Part shown: in pieces, positions 1 through 11,126 of the stretch
How positions within the stretch are numbered: the first letter of the stretch is position 1
Layout: each line of letters begins with the position of its first letter
Assembly: GCF_016808095.1 (NCBI RefSeq)
Contig: NC_068974.1
Location: forward strand, 38,974,590-39,038,589
Source of the DNA: Vigna angularis
Taxonomy: Eukaryota > Streptophyta > Magnoliopsida > Fabales > Fabaceae
Length of the DNA stretch: 64,000 nt
Direction: 5' to 3'
Position numbers and translations under genes: made by a program
The notes under the pieces: model-generated
What the model was told of the DNA's origin: nothing
Database searches by the model: none
What the model saw: the letters and a program-made list of their open reading frames with translations, nothing else

Positions 1-225
1 TTGAAACGACATGGGGATGGTGCCGTCGGCCTGAAGGAGGTTGACGGAACGACCGTCGTTATGCGTGAAGGCGGCCGTTTTGGGCTCGAGCGAAGGGAAG
101 GTAGATGTTAGCGCGACGAGGTGCTGGCGGATGAGCCACTTGGTGTCCTCGGAGTAAGGGACGGCGGAGGGGCCGCGCTGAGAGAGAACGGAGTTGAGGA
201 ACTGCGTCATCGCCGGTTGGACCAT
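1..225 (-). CDS. ELC: VPS23/ELC-like ESCRT-I subunit (TSG101 family), N-terminal part only
   Basis: The reverse strand encodes 75 residues from an ATG at 223-225 to the window edge, where the frame is still open. The peptide starts [18 protein letters not shown] and continues through [25 protein letters not shown] and [12 protein letters not shown]. This closely resembles the start of plant ELC/VPS23A proteins, the TSG101 homologues whose ubiquitin E2-variant (UEV) domain binds ubiquitinated cargo in ESCRT-I at endosomes. Only the beginning of the UEV domain is visible; the proline-rich linker, coiled coil and steadiness box would lie to the left of base 1. An in-frame TAG lies about 60 bases upstream of the ATG, so this start is the only reasonable one. 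A second Met five codons on is possible but less likely. No intron is seen in the visible part. Confidence 0.88.
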   Translation of the reverse strand, partial: MVQPAMTQFLNSVLSQRGPSAVPYSEDTKWLIRQHLVALTSTFPSLEPKTAAFTHNDGRSVNLLQADGTIPMSFQ

Positions 226-960
226 GCCGATTCCGATTGGAGTTGGGAAGATGAAGCAGCTGAGGCTTATTATGTCAATCAGCTATCACTCTCAGATTGC
301 TTTCTTCCTTCGTAAGGCTATTCCTTCATAACTTTCACGCATTTCAATTTTCTCTCCCATCTCCAAACGCGTCACTGTTTATACTTTTTCTTCTTTTCTT
401 GTTCCGCTTCAGCTTCTACGAAAACGCCCTTTCCTATTTATTTTTTTAACTTCTTTTTATCAATAAAAATCACTTTTTATGTAATTAATTAATTCCTTAT
501 CATCAAATTCAATCAATTTTTACTGCACATCACGTTTTATTGTTTGATGCACGTAAAAGTCAAACATATTTGTATATTAAACTTAATTATCCACTTAGTC
601 TGGCAAAAAATTATACAACAAATGAACAATTTATCTATATACAATTTTTTAAATAACAAAAATACTGTTTATTCTTAATGTGCACAAATTTTGGAGCAAA
701 ATTTAAATTCTCATTTTCCAAATATTTATATATTAAGGCAGAAGTTACAGATTGGATAAACTCAAAAAATAATGGCATGGAAAACGTATTATATTGCTAT
801 GTATTGACTTTTTTAACGTTTTTTATATTTTTCCTAAATATCAGCTTTACTGTTAATCTAAAACTTTTTTAATAGTGTTTCTAATTTTTCAAATTTGAAA
901 TAAAGAAAATTAAAGTTAACTAATGGTTTTAATTTTCAATAAAATGTGAAACTTTTATTC
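226..960. other. VPS23 promoter/5' UTR side and AT-rich intergenic DNA
   Basis: Bases 226 to about 420 are pyrimidine-rich on the plus strand and probably hold the 5' UTR and core promoter of the leftward VPS23 gene. From about 430 to 960 the sequence is AT-rich with short poly-A/T runs. Only short, non-conserved open frames occur and nothing in them resembles a known protein. No gene is called. Confidence 0.5.
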
Positions 961-1269
961 TTAACTTTGAACCAGGGAAAAGTGACTCCCAAACAACGTA
1001 TCTCAGCTAGGTAAGCAACATTGAGATCTAGCTCTGTTAAGAAAGCATACTCTAGCAAATTAATACATTAAACATTTAATTCAAATACAGTAGTGAAACA
1101 TCGATCTGGTCCAGGACAATCAGACCATAAAAATACCTCGGAAAAAAAAAATCTTATATTGTATTTCCTATATGTCTGTTAAGACAATAATACCCTACCC
1201 TGATATTACATAAATTGCTGTGGAACTCGAATTAGTAAATCGTTTCCCAGGCTAACTGAAGGTGTTAAA

Positions 1270-3538
1270 TCACAAAATCTTCCACTTTCTCTCAAGGGCA
1301 CCAGTAATCCTTGTAATACAATAAGCAGCACTTAGAGGGTACCCAGAAACTGCAATCAGGAAGCACTATGATGTAAGAAATAAGAATATCCTGACTGATA
1401 CATGTTAAATAATCATGCAAGGTAGCATTCTGCATTTTTATTATACACTACAAGTTTTGACCACAAATTGTAACAATAAATGAAAATAATCAGTAGGGTG
1501 TCTCGGCCAGGAGGCTTAAACTCGGCTTAACAACAACTTCTACCATTCAAATTCAGTTCAATTTAAGCATGAGATCTGTTAATGCAAAAGACAGTAAGTT
1601 GGCTTCAAAGGAAACACCCTATTTTAAACAGACTAGTCATTTATAGCATATTTGGATATTTGTTTCCAACAATGCAAACTGAATTTCACCCGTTCCAAAG
1701 TATGAAACCGTGAATACAGGTAACCAAACACACTTAGTATTCTGCATAAAATGCAACAAAAGAACCAAAGTGGGAGACTGCACTAACAGGCTGAGCAGAT
1801 CCATATATTTCTGTTTGCCGGTATTATCAAAGCTAAGCTAGTATGGTCCAACAGTGAGATTTTGTTCACAAACCTGCATTTAGTAGTTAAAGTGCTTTGC
1901 ATAAAATAGTTCACTTTTTACTCATTATGGAGATCATGTGGCCTGACCAATTTATACTTTAACAAAATTTCATGAAGCTCTTCATTCCTTGTTTAGAAAT
2001 TTGAACTGACAAATATCAACAAAATTAAAAATAAAAATATATCATGTCCCAAAAACAAATACAAAATTTGCACACAAAGGGACCCGACCATCAGCAAACA
2101 CTTGTCAAACAAAGACACAATAAAAGAAAACCAATGAAGCCAGACCCAAGTGCCACCACAGGAATATGTAAATAATTACTGTGACGATAGTAGATAAAAA
2201 AAAATTGTATGGACAATCTTACTTGCTATGTAATCTTCTGTATAATCTGTCTCAATCTTCCCATGGGCCATTGCTCCTACCTGAAATTAGAATATATTAA
2301 CTGCTAAGCATCGACAGAAAAAATAAACAAAAGAAATTGAAAGTTGAACTGGTGAAAGTACCACAAAAACAAGGTCCATATCGCTGGAAATCTTTGATAC
2401 ATAGTCATCCATATCTACAAGCTTGTCTGAACTATATGATAGACCTGAAATTCAACAGAGACATCACTTTTACTATTTTGAATTATATTGATAAAAGAAT
2501 TTATCAAAACAGAAAAGTTAAAACACAGATTTTAACATTAAAGAGTTGGAATTTTCCAGCAGTTCAAAAAAACAAACAGGTAAACACAAGCAACGATCAA
2601 GAACAAAACACACCTATTTTTTGTGAGTTGACAGGCAAATACTGTGTGACAGGATTTTTTATTGTTCGGAGGAGTTTTTCGCGCTTGCCAACAGCAGATA
2701 TGCTCAGCTTTTGAAGCAGTTCCACTGCAGGGTAGTAAAAGTTTAGAAGCAACATGATGAAAGCTCGTTACTTTTTCCTCCCAAAAAGTGAGGCCTAGGA
2801 AATAAAATAGCAAAGACTTACACATAACACCAGCAAAACGTTTGAAGGTTCTAGGAATTCGAACAAAGGGCTTAACCTCAATAAGAACACCTTTCTCCGT
2901 TCTTATATAAACATTTCGCAATCTTCCAGCTTTATTCAGTGGACTATCTAAAATAGATAGAAGAGACTGAAAACAAAACACCATTTGATATAAATTAAAA
3001 CTCATACTAAAGACTGATGAAGATGATGATGCATGTGGAAGAAACTTTACTTGATGAGTAATGTCCGGCCTATAATCTCCAGGATTCTTGTTGTGTTTGC
3101 GAAGGAAATTGGCATGGTCATCGGAATTCAACAACTGATATGTCTGCAGTGCCAAAAAAACAAAGGAAAGACAAAGAATTGAATGAAAGTTGAAAGTAAA
3201 AGGAAAAGGAGAGTGTGAAATAGAAGAGTAAGAAGTAGAACCTTGCCGACTTTGGCGACTTCAAGAGAAGCTTTTTCGAGAATGAAGATGACATTGGATT
3301 TGGTACTTTCTTTCTCGCTGGGCGCAATTGGGATACCGCTCAATTCATCCTCTTCTGTTGGTGCAGGTTCTGCTTGTGGTGGTGATTCTTTGCTCTCTTC
3401 CGCGACAGCTTTCTTCGGTGGCGGCTGCGGGTGTTCTTCTTCTGAGTCCTGTTTGGATTGGGAGTGCTTGCGCTTCTTCCCCTTCACACCAAAAGGTCGT
3501 GTCATTGCCTCTGCCTCAAACAAACCCCAACTCTCCAA
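1270..3538 (-). CDS. NEP1: EMG1/NEP1 ribosomal RNA small-subunit pseudouridine N1-methyltransferase
   Basis: Seven exons on the minus strand: 3242-3538, 3051-3143, 2822-2966, 2614-2724, 2362-2444, 2223-2280 and 1270-1349. All introns are GT-AG and the phases close exactly, giving 288 residues. EMG1/Nep1 is a SPOUT-fold methyltransferase that methylates a pseudouridine of 18S rRNA and is needed for 40S assembly in the nucleolus. The first about 70 residues are a lysine/proline/glutamate-rich extension ([21 protein letters not shown]), as in plant homologues. The conserved core follows: [70 protein letters not shown] and [19 protein letters not shown]. The last two are the cofactor-site end of the SPOUT knot. 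Plant homologues usually begin near the second Met (3503-3505, [14 protein letters not shown]), so 11 residues may be 5' UTR. A telo-box-like motif lies upstream at 3555-3562. Confidence 0.93.
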
Positions 3539-3554
3539 ACACTGATTGCACGTC

Positions 3555-3562
3555 CTAGGGTT
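3555..3562 (-). promoter_or_regulatory. telo-box-like motif upstream of NEP1
   Basis: Read on the minus strand the bases are AACCCTAG, 17 bases upstream of the first possible ATG of the EMG1/NEP1 gene. Telo-boxes of the AAACCCTA type are common near the transcription starts of plant ribosomal-protein and ribosome-assembly genes. The location fits; function is inferred. Confidence 0.4.
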
Positions 3563-4399
3563 CTGCTTTTTGTGGAAACCCTTTTATCTGAGCTTACAAT
3601 ATGGTACACCCAAAACCTTGGTGTAGTGAAGGTTTGATGAAAACTTAACCCTTGGATATATAATGATATGATTATAATAATTTTTTTATATATTACAATG
3701 GTTCTTTATGTCCTTTACAATGATACTATTTCATTTATTTAAAATATAATTTGGTAACACATTACTCTCCCCTTATAATACAGTATAATAACTTATTAAT
3801 TTAAAAAAATTATGCAAATGCTCATTTACTCAAAAATACATATAAGTATCTTGTAATATTAAATATTTATTTTTATGGCAAATATCATGTATAATATTTT
3901 AGTGAATTATAAAATCAATCTATAATATATCATAAGATATTATATTATATCATGCGCATGTGTATTTTTTTTATAACAAAAGATAATAAAACTATAATTA
4001 TAAAAATAAAAAAATTATTTTGATTTTATTGTAAATACTTTTATTTATTTTATATGTAATTTTATTATAAATCAATTATAAGAAATTAGTTTCTGAATGT
4101 CAAGATCCAATCAAAACTAATATACTTCACTAACATAACACGGTTATAATAACGTAACGTGGTTATAAAATATTATGAGATATATTTTATAAGTATTTAT
4201 ATATTAATAATATATATGATTAAATTTCAATAATTTGATTATAATGTAATATTTTTTAATATTATATATTTAAAATTTTTTGATAAATTAAATAAGGTGT
4301 TACATTATCACTATTATTTAGTTAATTATCATATATAGGATAAGTCATTATATTCGTCAATATTACTTGACATTACCAACATTACCAATTTTATCGAGT
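3563..4399. other. AT-rich intergenic DNA
   Basis: Very AT-rich, with many short poly-A/T runs and near-palindromic TATA stretches. No coding frame, RNA gene or clear terminal repeat is seen. Around 4138-4165 there is a short imperfect duplication (ACACGGTTATAATAACGT followed by AACGTGGTTATAA). Confidence 0.4.
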
Positions 4400-5400
4400 C
4401 ATGTGGTCCAAAAATCATATAAGTACACGTAGTATTTTATAAGAACAATAAATACTCATTCGTACTAATTATTTCTTATTCAAAAGATTTAAATAAGTTT
4501 AAACTCTATTATTCACTTAAGCGTATGAGAGCTTTTTTTTCAGGTGGATCTCCTCCTACATTCCAACCCACAAGAGTACACATCGGAATTCTTTAATTCA
4601 CTATAATTTTGCCACATGTACGAAGGTTCACGCTCAGAATACTAGTAAAAACATTTGACGCCTATCATGGGACCCCGTTAAAACTTTGAACTAGCCTCAC
4701 TCTTTCGAGGATCTCATCTAATAACTTATCCACTTTGGCACTTTAGCCAAGTTCATTCAAAGGGAAGCGACAATCGAGGATGACTAGGTTGAGGTAGAGA
4801 ATGTGACAACTTCACAAGGCAAGGACAAGGATAGTTGTATCAACCCAACATGGTATTTTGGACACTGAGTTTTGAGCATGTATAAACCCAACAGCCCACT
4901 ACCTCTCCCATAAAACTAGTAATTTGGAGCTGGTATGATACCTCATAGTGGAGGTAGACACGTCATACAACATCCTAATTAGACGGAGAACGCTAAACAA
5001 ACTCAGAGACATTGTGTCTAATCAACACATGGCAATGAAGTTTCTAGGCGAGGACTATTCGACCATTATCATTGTCAAGACAGATCCAAAAGATGCAAGG
5101 ACCTATTATGTCCTAAGTTTGAAAGTGGCACCATATGTATCCCCTACTAGCCCAACAAACACACCAACACGTTAGCTCGCGTAACAAAGATAAAATAGTT
5201 TGCCTCACTGCAAATAGAACCACACCCTGGCAAACAAAGCAATCATGTTGACCAATGTTTTCAAATTACCAAAGTTGACCTGAACAACAGTGTTTTCAAC
5301 CTCAAGTCGAAAGTTAAGTTCTGAAACGACAATCAATCTTCATTTAACAAGCTTATTCAATATGTCATGTAGCACACCGTTGATCACGTAAGACAAAAAA
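4400..5400 (+). mobile_element. decayed Ty3/gypsy LTR retrotransposon fragment (LTR end, leader, protease/RT linker)
   Basis: At 4653-4673 the sequence TTTGACGCCTATCATGGGAC looks like a decayed version of the GGCGCC-type junction just after the 5' LTR of legume Ty3/gypsy (Tat/Ogre-like) elements. The LTR tail would lie to its left, with a run resembling such tails at 4505-4560. At 4948-5175 an open stretch encodes EVDTSYNILIRRRTLNKL, then AMKFLGEDYSTIIIVKTDPKDARTYYVLSLK. This matches the segment between protease and reverse transcriptase in gypsy polyproteins (family pattern TSYNxxLGRPxLNxL ... K...DQKxARxCYxxSLK). The glycine-arginine-proline of the pattern is changed to RRR. Most of gag and all of RT, RNase H and integrase are missing, so the copy is dead. 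Confidence 0.65.
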
Positions 5401-5961
5401 TTTCATCTAATACTTTTTAAAAGAAAAAAGATAAAAATAATCATAATTTTGAATAGAATATATAAAATTACATAATAATTTAGGAAGAAAAAAATATTTA
5501 ATCTTTCTTAAAACAATCCTCGATTTGTTTTTATAATAAAATATTATATTAAGATAATAATAAAAATAAATATAAATAATAGTTTAAATAAAATAATCAT
5601 ATATTTAGTTGTTTAGGAAGTATGTAGAATAATAAAGGTGTATTATAACTTGTTACTACTGTTGAATAATTGCATCAATGGAAGCTGGCCGAGTGGAATC
5701 CAAAAAAATTTTAGTCCAAATTTTCTAAAATAATTCAATTTTTTAGGGTTTCAATAATCCAATTTTTTTTCAAAACTAGCAATTATTTAACTTGGTTTTC
5801 ATTACTGAACTGGTATTCTTTGCCCCTTATTTACTTATCAAACATTTTTGACACATACTATCTTCGTTCCAAAATTACTTCGAAAAAACTAAGCAGTTTT
5901 TCTTTAGATTGAGTTATTACAAATCTGGTGCTTGTGGGTACGGTGGCGGTGGCGGTGGCGA
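5401..5961. other. AT-rich upstream region of the PPR gene
   Basis: Bases 5401-5640 are AT-rich with no features. Bases 5641-5961 probably hold the promoter and 5' UTR of the PPR gene. No convincing TATA box stands out. A run of GGTGGC repeats at 5942-5959 directly precedes the ATG. Confidence 0.4.
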
Positions 5962-8664
5962 ATGAAGCTCCGAGTTGTTGGTGCGGCGGTCCCCGTCGCA
6001 GCCACCACCACCCCTTGTCTCCACAGACTCTTTTCCGCGTCCAAATTAGACGACGAAAACGATGGTCGTTTTGTATCACTTCTTTGCGACATCGTTCGAG
6101 GAAAGCAGAGTTGGAAGGTGGCTCTGAACGATGCTTCAATTTCATCGGCATTGAGACCCCATCATGTGGAACAAGTCTTGATCAACACCTTGGACGATTC
6201 CAGGTTAGCTTTGAGGTTCTTCAACTTTATGGGTCTGCACAAAAACATGAACCACTCGACAGCCTCCTTCGCCATCTTGGTCCACGCACTTGTTCACTCC
6301 AGACTCTTCTGGCCCGCTAATTCCCTCTTGCAAACCCTTCTCCTTCGTGGGTCCCACCCCAATTACGTTTTTCAACACTTTCTACACTCTTACAAGCTAT
6401 GTAAGCTTTCGTCCACTTTGGGTTTCGATTTGCTGGTTCAGAGTTACGTGCTAAGTTCACGAGTTTTTGATGCTATTGTCGTGGTGAAACTCATGCTTGC
6501 CAATGCTTTGTTGCCTGAGGTTAGAACCTTGAGTTCCCTCTTAAACGGGCTTTTGAGAGTTAGAAAATTTATAACGGTTTGCGAATTGTTTGATGAGTCT
6601 GTGAATGCGGGTGTTCGACCTGATCCTTATACTTGTTCCGCTGTGGTTCGGAGTCTCTGTGAATTGAAAGATTTTTTTAGAGCTAAGGAGAAGATTCTGT
6701 GGATGGAATCTAATGGGTTTGATTTGAGTATTGTAACTTACAATGTCTTCATTCATGGGCTGTGCAAGGGTGATAGAGTTGGGGAAGCTGTTGAGGTTAA
6801 AAGATCATTGAGGGCGAAGGGTTTGAAAGCTGATGTTGTTACATACTGTACACTAGTGCTTGGTTTTTGTAGGGTGCAACAATTTGAGGCTGGAATTCAG
6901 CTTATGGATGATATGGTTCAATTGGGGCTTGCTCCATCCGAAGCTGCTGTGTCGGGTTTAGTAGATGGATTGAGAAAGCAGGGAAAGATTGAGGATGCTT
7001 ATGAGTTGGTAGTTAAGGTAGGGAGGTCTGGTTTTGTTCCGAATTTGTTTGTTTATAATGCATTGATCAATTCTTTGTACAAAGGTGGAGATTTCGATAA
7101 GGCAGAGTTGCTTTATAAGAATATGAGTTTGATGAACTTGCATCCCAATGGTATTACTTATTCCATTCTTATTGATTCCTTCTGCAGAAGGGGGAGGTTG
7201 GATGTCGCAAGATCTTATTTTGATAGAATGATAGAAGATGGTATAAGAGAAACTGTATATGCCTACAACTCTTTGATAAATGGCCAATGCAAGTTTGGGG
7301 ATTTGAGTGCAGCCGAGTCCCTGTTTACTGAGATGATCAATAAAGGGGTGGAGCCAACTGCCACAACTTTTACGTCATTGATTAGTGGTTATTGTAAAAA
7401 CCTACAACTACTAAAAGCATTTGAGTTATATAATGAGATGATCGAGAAAGGAATTACTCCAAACATTTATACCTTCACAGCACTTATTTCTGGGCTTTGC
7501 AGCACAAATAAGATGGCTGAAGCATCCAAACTTTTTTATGATTTGGTTAAAAGGAAAATCAAGCCAACTGAGGTGACATATAATGTGTTGATTGAAGGGT
7601 ATTGTAGGGATAACAACATTGATAAAGCCTTTGAATTGTTTGAAGACATGCTTCAAAAGGGCCTTGTTCCTGACACATATACCTATAGACCTCTTATCAG
7701 TGGCCTTTGCTCAACTGGTAGGGTTTCTGAAGCTAGAAATTTTATTGATGTTCTCCACAAGCAGAAAGTAAAGTTAAATGAGATGTGCTATAGTGCACTT
7801 CTTCATGGTTATTGCCAGGAAGGAAGATTGATGGAGGCACTGAGTGCTTCTTGTGAAATGATTCAAAGAGGAATCAACATGGATCTGGTTTGCCATGCTG
7901 TTCTTATTGACGGTGCTCTAAAGCAGCCAGACAGGAAAACGTTTTTTGATCTCTTAAAAAACATGCATGATCAAGGATTGAGACCTGATAATGTAATATA
8001 TACAAGTATGATAGATGCATACAGCAAAGAAGGATCTCTGAAGAAAGCTTTTGAATGCTGGGATTTGATGGTTACTGAGGAATGCTTTCCTAATGTCGTG
8101 ACTTATACCGCTTTGATGAATGGTTTATGCAAAGCAGGAGAAATGGACAGAGCAGGTATTCTTTTTAAAAAGATGCTGGCTGCAAATGTCCCTCCCAGTT
8201 CAATCACGTATGGCTGTTTTCTTGACAATCTTACGAAGGAGGGATATATGAACGAAGCTATAGGCCTTCACCATGCAATGCTTACAGGGCTTTTAGCTAA
8301 CACTGTAACATACAACATTATTATCCGGGGCTTCTGTAGACTGGGTAGATTTCATGAAGCCACTGAAGTTCTTTCTGAAATGACTGGAAATGGTATTTTC
8401 CCTGACTGTGTTACCTATTCAACATTAATTTATGAGTATTGCAGAAATGGCAATGTAGGGGCAGCTGTTAACTTATGGGATACCATGTTAAAGAAAGGTC
8501 TCAAACCAGATTTGGTTGCATACAACTTGCTAATATATGGCTGTTGTGTTAATGGAGAGCTCGACAAGGCATTTGAATTGCATGATGATATGTTGAAGAG
8601 AGGGATGAAGCCAAGACAAAGTTTACGAGAATTGCATAAGGGTGAATATAAGAGCCCCAGCTAA
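5962..8664 (+). CDS. P-class pentatricopeptide repeat protein (At5g59900-like)
   Basis: A single uninterrupted 900-residue frame. The ATG at 5962-5964 is chosen because the upstream part of the open frame has no ATG. The N-terminus (MKLRVVGAAVPVAATT ... HRLFSASK) is basic and hydroxylated, like an organellar presequence. From about residue 150 to the end there is a nearly continuous series of about 35-residue PPR motifs, with the recurring pattern VTYNVLIxGxCKxGxxxxAxxLFxxMxxxGxxPD. No E or DYW domain follows, so this is the P subfamily, which binds organellar RNA for stability, splicing or translation rather than editing. Length, order and wording (KIVRGxQSWK-like start, SRLALRFFNF, HSTASFAILVHALV, SLCELKDFFRAKEK, NGxCKAGE, GLLANTVTYN) match Arabidopsis At5g59900 (about 907 residues). 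The lack of introns is usual for plant PPR genes. The RNA target cannot be told from the sequence. Confidence 0.93.
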   Translation: MKLRVVGAAVPVAATTTPCLHRLFSASKLDDENDGRFVSLLCDIVRGKQSWKVALNDASISSALRPHHVEQVLINTLDDSRLALRFFNFMGLHKNMNHSTASFAILVHALVHSRLFWPANSLLQTLLLRGSHPNYVFQHFLHSYKLCKLSSTLGFDLLVQSYVLSSRVFDAIVVVKLMLANALLPEVRTLSSLLNGLLRVRKFITVCELFDESVNAGVRPDPYTCSAVVRSLCELKDFFRAKEKILWMESNGFDLSIVTYNVFIHGLCKGDRVGEAVEVKRSLRAKGLKADVVTYCTLVLGFCRVQQFEAGIQLMDDMVQLGLAPSEAAVSGLVDGLRKQGKIEDAYELVVKVGRSGFVPNLFVYNALINSLYKGGDFDKAELLYKNMSLMNLHPNGITYSILIDSFCRRGRLDVARSYFDRMIEDGIRETVYAYNSLINGQCKFGDLSAAESLFTEMINKGVEPTATTFTSLISGYCKNLQLLKAFELYNEMIEKGITPNIYTFTALISGLCSTNKMAEASKLFYDLVKRKIKPTEVTYNVLIEGYCRDNNIDKAFELFEDMLQKGLVPDTYTYRPLISGLCSTGRVSEARNFIDVLHKQKVKLNEMCYSALLHGYCQEGRLMEALSASCEMIQRGINMDLVCHAVLIDGALKQPDRKTFFDLLKNMHDQGLRPDNVIYTSMIDAYSKEGSLKKAFECWDLMVTEECFPNVVTYTALMNGLCKAGEMDRAGILFKKMLAANVPPSSITYGCFLDNLTKEGYMNEAIGLHHAMLTGLLANTVTYNIIIRGFCRLGRFHEATEVLSEMTGNGIFPDCVTYSTLIYEYCRNGNVGAAVNLWDTMLKKGLKPDLVAYNLLIYGCCVNGELDKAFELHDDMLKRGMKPRQSLRELHKGEYKSPS

Positions 8665-11126
8665 GTTGTGGTATAACACGCACATAGCAAAGGTTTGAAA
8701 CCCGTATTATGGTTGTTGCAGTAATGACGAGCTCAGAGAAGGGTGAAACAAGGCAAAATATGTAGAATCTGCTGAGGTTGAATTATCCGGAAACGAGGTT
8801 GGTGCTTGAAGCAAGTGGTTTCTAAAGCCTGAAAACGTTGAAGTGATAAGTAATCTCAGTGATGTGGCGTCGTATCCAAAGCAGAAAGAGCCAGGTGAAA
8901 GTTTAATATTTGCAAAGTTGAACAAATGTTTTATATTAGTATTAATGACATTTTACCAAATATCATATATAAATTATGTACTATTTTTTCTGTAGAGGAC
9001 AAATTGGAACCTTGCAGACGTGAATGAGAGCATTACCAAAAGGAGAAGTGTAGGGAATAACTGTTTAAAAGATTGAAACTAGTTGCAAGGCCTATTTTGT
9101 ATGTAGTGTAGGTCACCGCTATTTTCAATTTACTTGCATCTTCAAGATGCTATAATACTCTAATGCTAAGCAGTTACGTTTGTTGTCATGATTGGTGATT
9201 ACATAAAGTGCTTCTAAAAGTATAGACTGCTTATGAAGCAATTGATACAAATTTGGGTTAGCATTGAACATGAAAACTGCAAAATTTGTACAGCTGCATG
9301 AACAGTAGTCAGTGTTTGTCAGAACTTTTTTTGGAGTTCTCTATTACTTTGAGAGGAAAAAAAGTCACTGTGTACACAAATGCTTAAAATAAAAGCAACT
9401 TTTTGCCAGTGAACAAAAGTCAAAAAGATGAAACTTCTATAACCGAACTCATTTTTCACACAATGTTAAATATTAATACATCATTTTATTTTATGTAGTC
9501 AATAACCATTTTTTATTTTGAAATTGCAGTTAAGTGATACTTGGGCCAGCTACGTTATGATTGATCATCTCTCCAGTGTGGCTGTAGACAAGTCATTCAT
9601 TAATTCATTCAATTGGATATCTTGAAGCCGGAATCAAGCAATTGTCGTGGTGAAGATTTAAATATATGATTTGTGCTAACCACCACCACTAAACATGATA
9701 CTATTTGTTTAGTCACCAGGGTTCAACTTCCAATCTCCAATCCCATGAAAATCTGATTTCGCATCCATTGAAAAGTAGGAGCGTGTTTAAGGCCTCTAAC
9801 CTTACAAGAATAAGATCTCCTTTAGCATCCCGTAACCCGTTAATTCTTTTATCATCTTTTATTCATTTGTATTTTTTACATTTCTAAAAACTCATTGGAA
9901 TGAATAGGAGGTTATCCATGAAATTTGTGAGATTCAAGAATAAAAACTCCATAAATAAGCTTGTTCTAACCTGGTTCAATGGTTGGATTGGATTACTTGA
10001 TTCATCATTTTTGAGCTATAAAAGATTAAGAAAACATAAAAAAAAATATTTGCAAAAATAAAAAAGTAACAGAAATTATACCGGAGAAGATGTAATATAA
10101 TTAAAGGTTAAATAGTTTTTAATTTTTAAATTTTATGAGAAATGTAATTCATTTACGAGAAATTGTAATTCATTTATGAAATTTTGATATATTTTAATTC
10201 AAAAAGTTTAAAAGTAAATGAATATAGTTTTTTTAATTTAATTATGTTAAATTTTTTTATATATCAAACCTATTTTATATTAATACGTTAAAAAATTTAA
10301 TATAATTAAATTTAAAAAGTTATATCTATTTTATAATTTTAAAAATTAAAATATATCAAAATTTTACACAAACAAATTCTAAAAGTGAAGGCAGGAAAAC
10401 TTCTTGATTCCCTAAGGAAACAATTTTTTATTGTGGATATTTTAGGATCAACCTAGGTTCTAGAACTTACAATAGTTAATTTGAATCATGTTAAGTGTTG
10501 ACTTTGTGCAGCAAATAGATCTATATTTAGGAGAAAGCTTGGTTTGGCATTTTTGTTTGCATCTTTTGTTTGGACTATCATTAAAATCGGCCACATTTCT
10601 AGGTAATCTTTTTCCTTCTTTGTGTAATTATCTGATTCAGGAACATCTTGGGCTTCATCATTTTAAACATATTTGCCTTCCCAAAAAGACTTTGACTAAT
10701 CACAGTTGAATGGTTTGGATTGCAAGGGTTTTGTTGTAAGACTTGACTTCTATAGAAATTATTCTATGCAGTGAAATCCAATGACAGAGAAATTCAAATA
10801 CCTTAGAAAATCAATCAAGAACCACCATCCAAAAACTATGGAATCACCATAAATAACATTTTGGAAGCCAAGAATCACCCTGATATAAATAATATCTCAT
10901 ACAAACTGAACTCAGTTCCACAGTTTTTATCAGCCAGGATTTTAAAACAAAAATTTCATCATCATCATTATCATCATCATCACTGTCAACTAAAGATTAA
11001 TCCCAAATCATTTTGTAGACAAAGAACACAGCAAATCTTCACGCGGTTCATAATTAGTTCGAGCTGCTATCCTTCGTGAACACTCGCGGTTCATGATCAA
11101 CAGCACCATGTTGATCCGACAGAAGA
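8665..11126. other. 3' flank of the PPR gene and intergenic DNA
   Basis: Bases 8665 to about 9600 probably contain the PPR 3' UTR, possibly spliced. Open frames of 60-75 codons at 9705, 10488 and 10861 have no recognisable protein features. A (CAT)n-like tract at about 10959-10982 encodes only a histidine run. A palindromic MITE-like repeat is listed separately. Confidence 0.4.
10179..10365. repeat. AT-rich MITE-like inverted repeat
   Basis: Bases 10179 to about 10258 (beginning AAATTTTGATATATTTTAAT) are repeated in inverted orientation at about 10290-10365 (ending ATATATCAAAATTTT), with a spacer of about 30 bases. Arms of about 75 bases with modest divergence could form a long hairpin. The layout and composition suggest a small non-autonomous element of the common legume AGGTTAAAT... 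type. No target duplication could be fixed. Confidence 0.45.

Noticed and set aside
2538..3327. minus-strand frames of 205 and 69 codons overlapping NEP1
   Set aside because: They read through NEP1 introns. The conserved protein needs the splice sites listed, and the extra residues have no family match.
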